From Salinisphaera orenii subsp. halophila YIM 95161 (GTDB taxonomy: Bacteria > Pseudomonadota > Gammaproteobacteria > Nevskiales > Salinisphaeraceae), in the NCBI RefSeq assembly GCF_003732545.1, contig NZ_AYKF01000057.1, forward strand, positions 1 through 64,000: 64,000 nucleotides of DNA, given 5' to 3'. How positions within the stretch are numbered: position 1 is the stretch's first letter; each line of letters starts with the position of its first letter. Shown piece after piece: positions 63,247-64,000 of this stretch. The notes under the pieces were generated by a model. The model saw only the letters and a program-made list of their open reading frames with translations. It did not search any database and was not told where the DNA came from. Made by a program: the position numbers and the translations under genes.

Positions 63247-64000
63247 ATTTTCAGCTGCCTGCGCGGCAGCGAACCAGTCTGTGCTAGAGCGCGTCTGGGA
63301 CCGCATTTTCTTGGCTGCCTACGCGGCAGCGAACGCGTCCACGAAATCAGCCTGATCGCCGACGACTTTCTTAGCTGCCTACGCGGCAGCGAACGCCGCT
63401 GCGCGTGTTCGACGCCATCCGCGCCTTTTCTTAGCTGCCTAACGCGGCAGCGAACCGCGCCCAGAAACCGACCATGCGCCCGAGTGTTTTCTTAGCTGCC
63501 TACGCGGCAGCGAACCTTCGCCGAGCGCACCCGGGCGACGGTCCAGATTTCTTAGCTGCCTACGCGGCAGCGAACCGCCTGGCTGCGCTACCGCGCCGCA
63601 CAGTTCTTTTCTTAGCTGCCTACGCGGCAGCGAACGACGCGGGCGACACGACGGACTACGGCACGCATTTCTTAGCTGCCTACGCGGCAGCGAACGATAC
63701 GCTACCGGCAGTCACGTCCTACATTCTTTTCTTAGCTGCCTACGCGGCAGCGAACATGGCCCTGACTATTTTCCCCCGCAAAAACAATTTCTTAGCTGCC
63801 TACGCGGCAGCGAACTCTTTCGCATAATGAGCAACGCGCGAAAGTTATTTCTTAGCTGCCTACGCGGCAGCGAACTCGACTCGTCAGGCCGAACATTTGA
63901 AGGTGCTTTTCTTAGCTGCCTACGCGGCAGCGAACCGATTTCGGCGCACACGGTGCTGACGGCCTCTTTTCTTAGCTGCCTACGCGGCAGCGAACTTCCG
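63247..64000 (-). CRISPR. type I-F CRISPR array (13 repeats, 12 full spacers, continues past the window)
   Basis: Consensus repeat on the minus strand: GTTCGCTGCCGCGTAGGCAGCTAAGAAA, read below as its + strand copy. The 28-bp units start at 63247, 63307, 63367, 63427, 63488, 63548, 63608, 63668, 63728, 63788, 63848, 63908 and 63968. The stem CTGCC-GCGTA-GGCAG is the Cas6f (Csy4) hairpin. All 12 complete spacers are 32 bp; the 13th is cut at 64000. The leftmost repeats are degenerate (first: 4 mismatches; second: 1; fourth has an extra A), which marks this as the old trailer end. The leader, and most likely the cas1/cas2-3/csy genes, lie right of the window. Confidence 0.97.

Noticed and set aside
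63474-63827. A plus-strand frame made of repeated FLAAYAAAN units
   Set aside because: It is the CRISPR repeat translated; the 60-bp periodicity and the Cas6f stem explain it fully.

Overview
The window reads as chromosomal DNA of a very GC-rich gammaproteobacterium. The supports are an RlmM-type methyltransferase, a Prc protease, type I-F CRISPR repeats and a sucrose-phosphate synthase typical of halophiles. A Salinisphaera-like halophile is my best guess, but this is inference. Genes are dense and often overlap by 1-8 bp. They are separated by several 0.3-1 kb GC-rich gaps in which no convincing gene is visible.

Layout. 0-3 kb (minus): a substrate-binding protein of the urea/guanidine-carboxylase type, cut by the left edge, behind a clear guanidine-I riboswitch and a sigma-54-like promoter; then a HAD hydrolase and a Gfa-like enzyme. 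3-17 kb: Prc protease, RlmM and TauE, a YccS-like FUSC protein, tRNA-Glu with its promoter, a rhomboid/NDH-2-like cluster, an MFS carrier, DUF427 and dihydroxyacetone kinase. A 161-bp perfectly centred palindromic element follows. 17-31 kb: mixed metabolic genes (DsbA-type isomerase, an SDR without its catalytic Tyr coupled to a thioesterase, DUF6314, EamA, MarR, quinone oxidoreductase, short asparaginase, MATE, a Tat-exported GMC dehydrogenase pair, phosphatase, lipase).

31.8-44.0 kb (minus) is one long nitrogen-assimilation operon: allophanate hydrolase, urea carboxylase, GntR regulator and UrtABCDE urea ABC transporter. It is preceded by a textbook sigma-54 (-24/-12) promoter and a TGTATACA operator-like site. 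Urea would be imported by UrtABCDE, carboxylated by urea carboxylase and hydrolysed by allophanate hydrolase. The urea carboxylase carries a one-base frameshift near 41840. With the guanidine riboswitch unit at the left edge, the window holds two related urea/guanidine nitrogen units.

44.4-47.5 kb: a hypothetical protein, a flavodoxin-like gene lying between two copies of a diverged ~280-bp inverted-repeat-bounded element, and a LysR regulator. 47.9-56.4 kb (plus): SDR, acyl-CoA dehydrogenase, acyl-CoA ligase and a complete Liv-type ABC importer, probably a uptake-and-activation module for an organic acid. 56.6-60.1 kb (minus): a tightly overlapping four-gene cassette (glycosyltransferase 2, acyl-CoA dehydrogenase-like, PIG-L deacetylase, methyltransferase) of unknown product. 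61.1-63.2 kb: a bifunctional sucrose-phosphate synthase/phosphatase. 63.2 kb to the right edge: a type I-F CRISPR array entered from its old, decayed end; its leader, and probably the cas genes, lie beyond the right edge.
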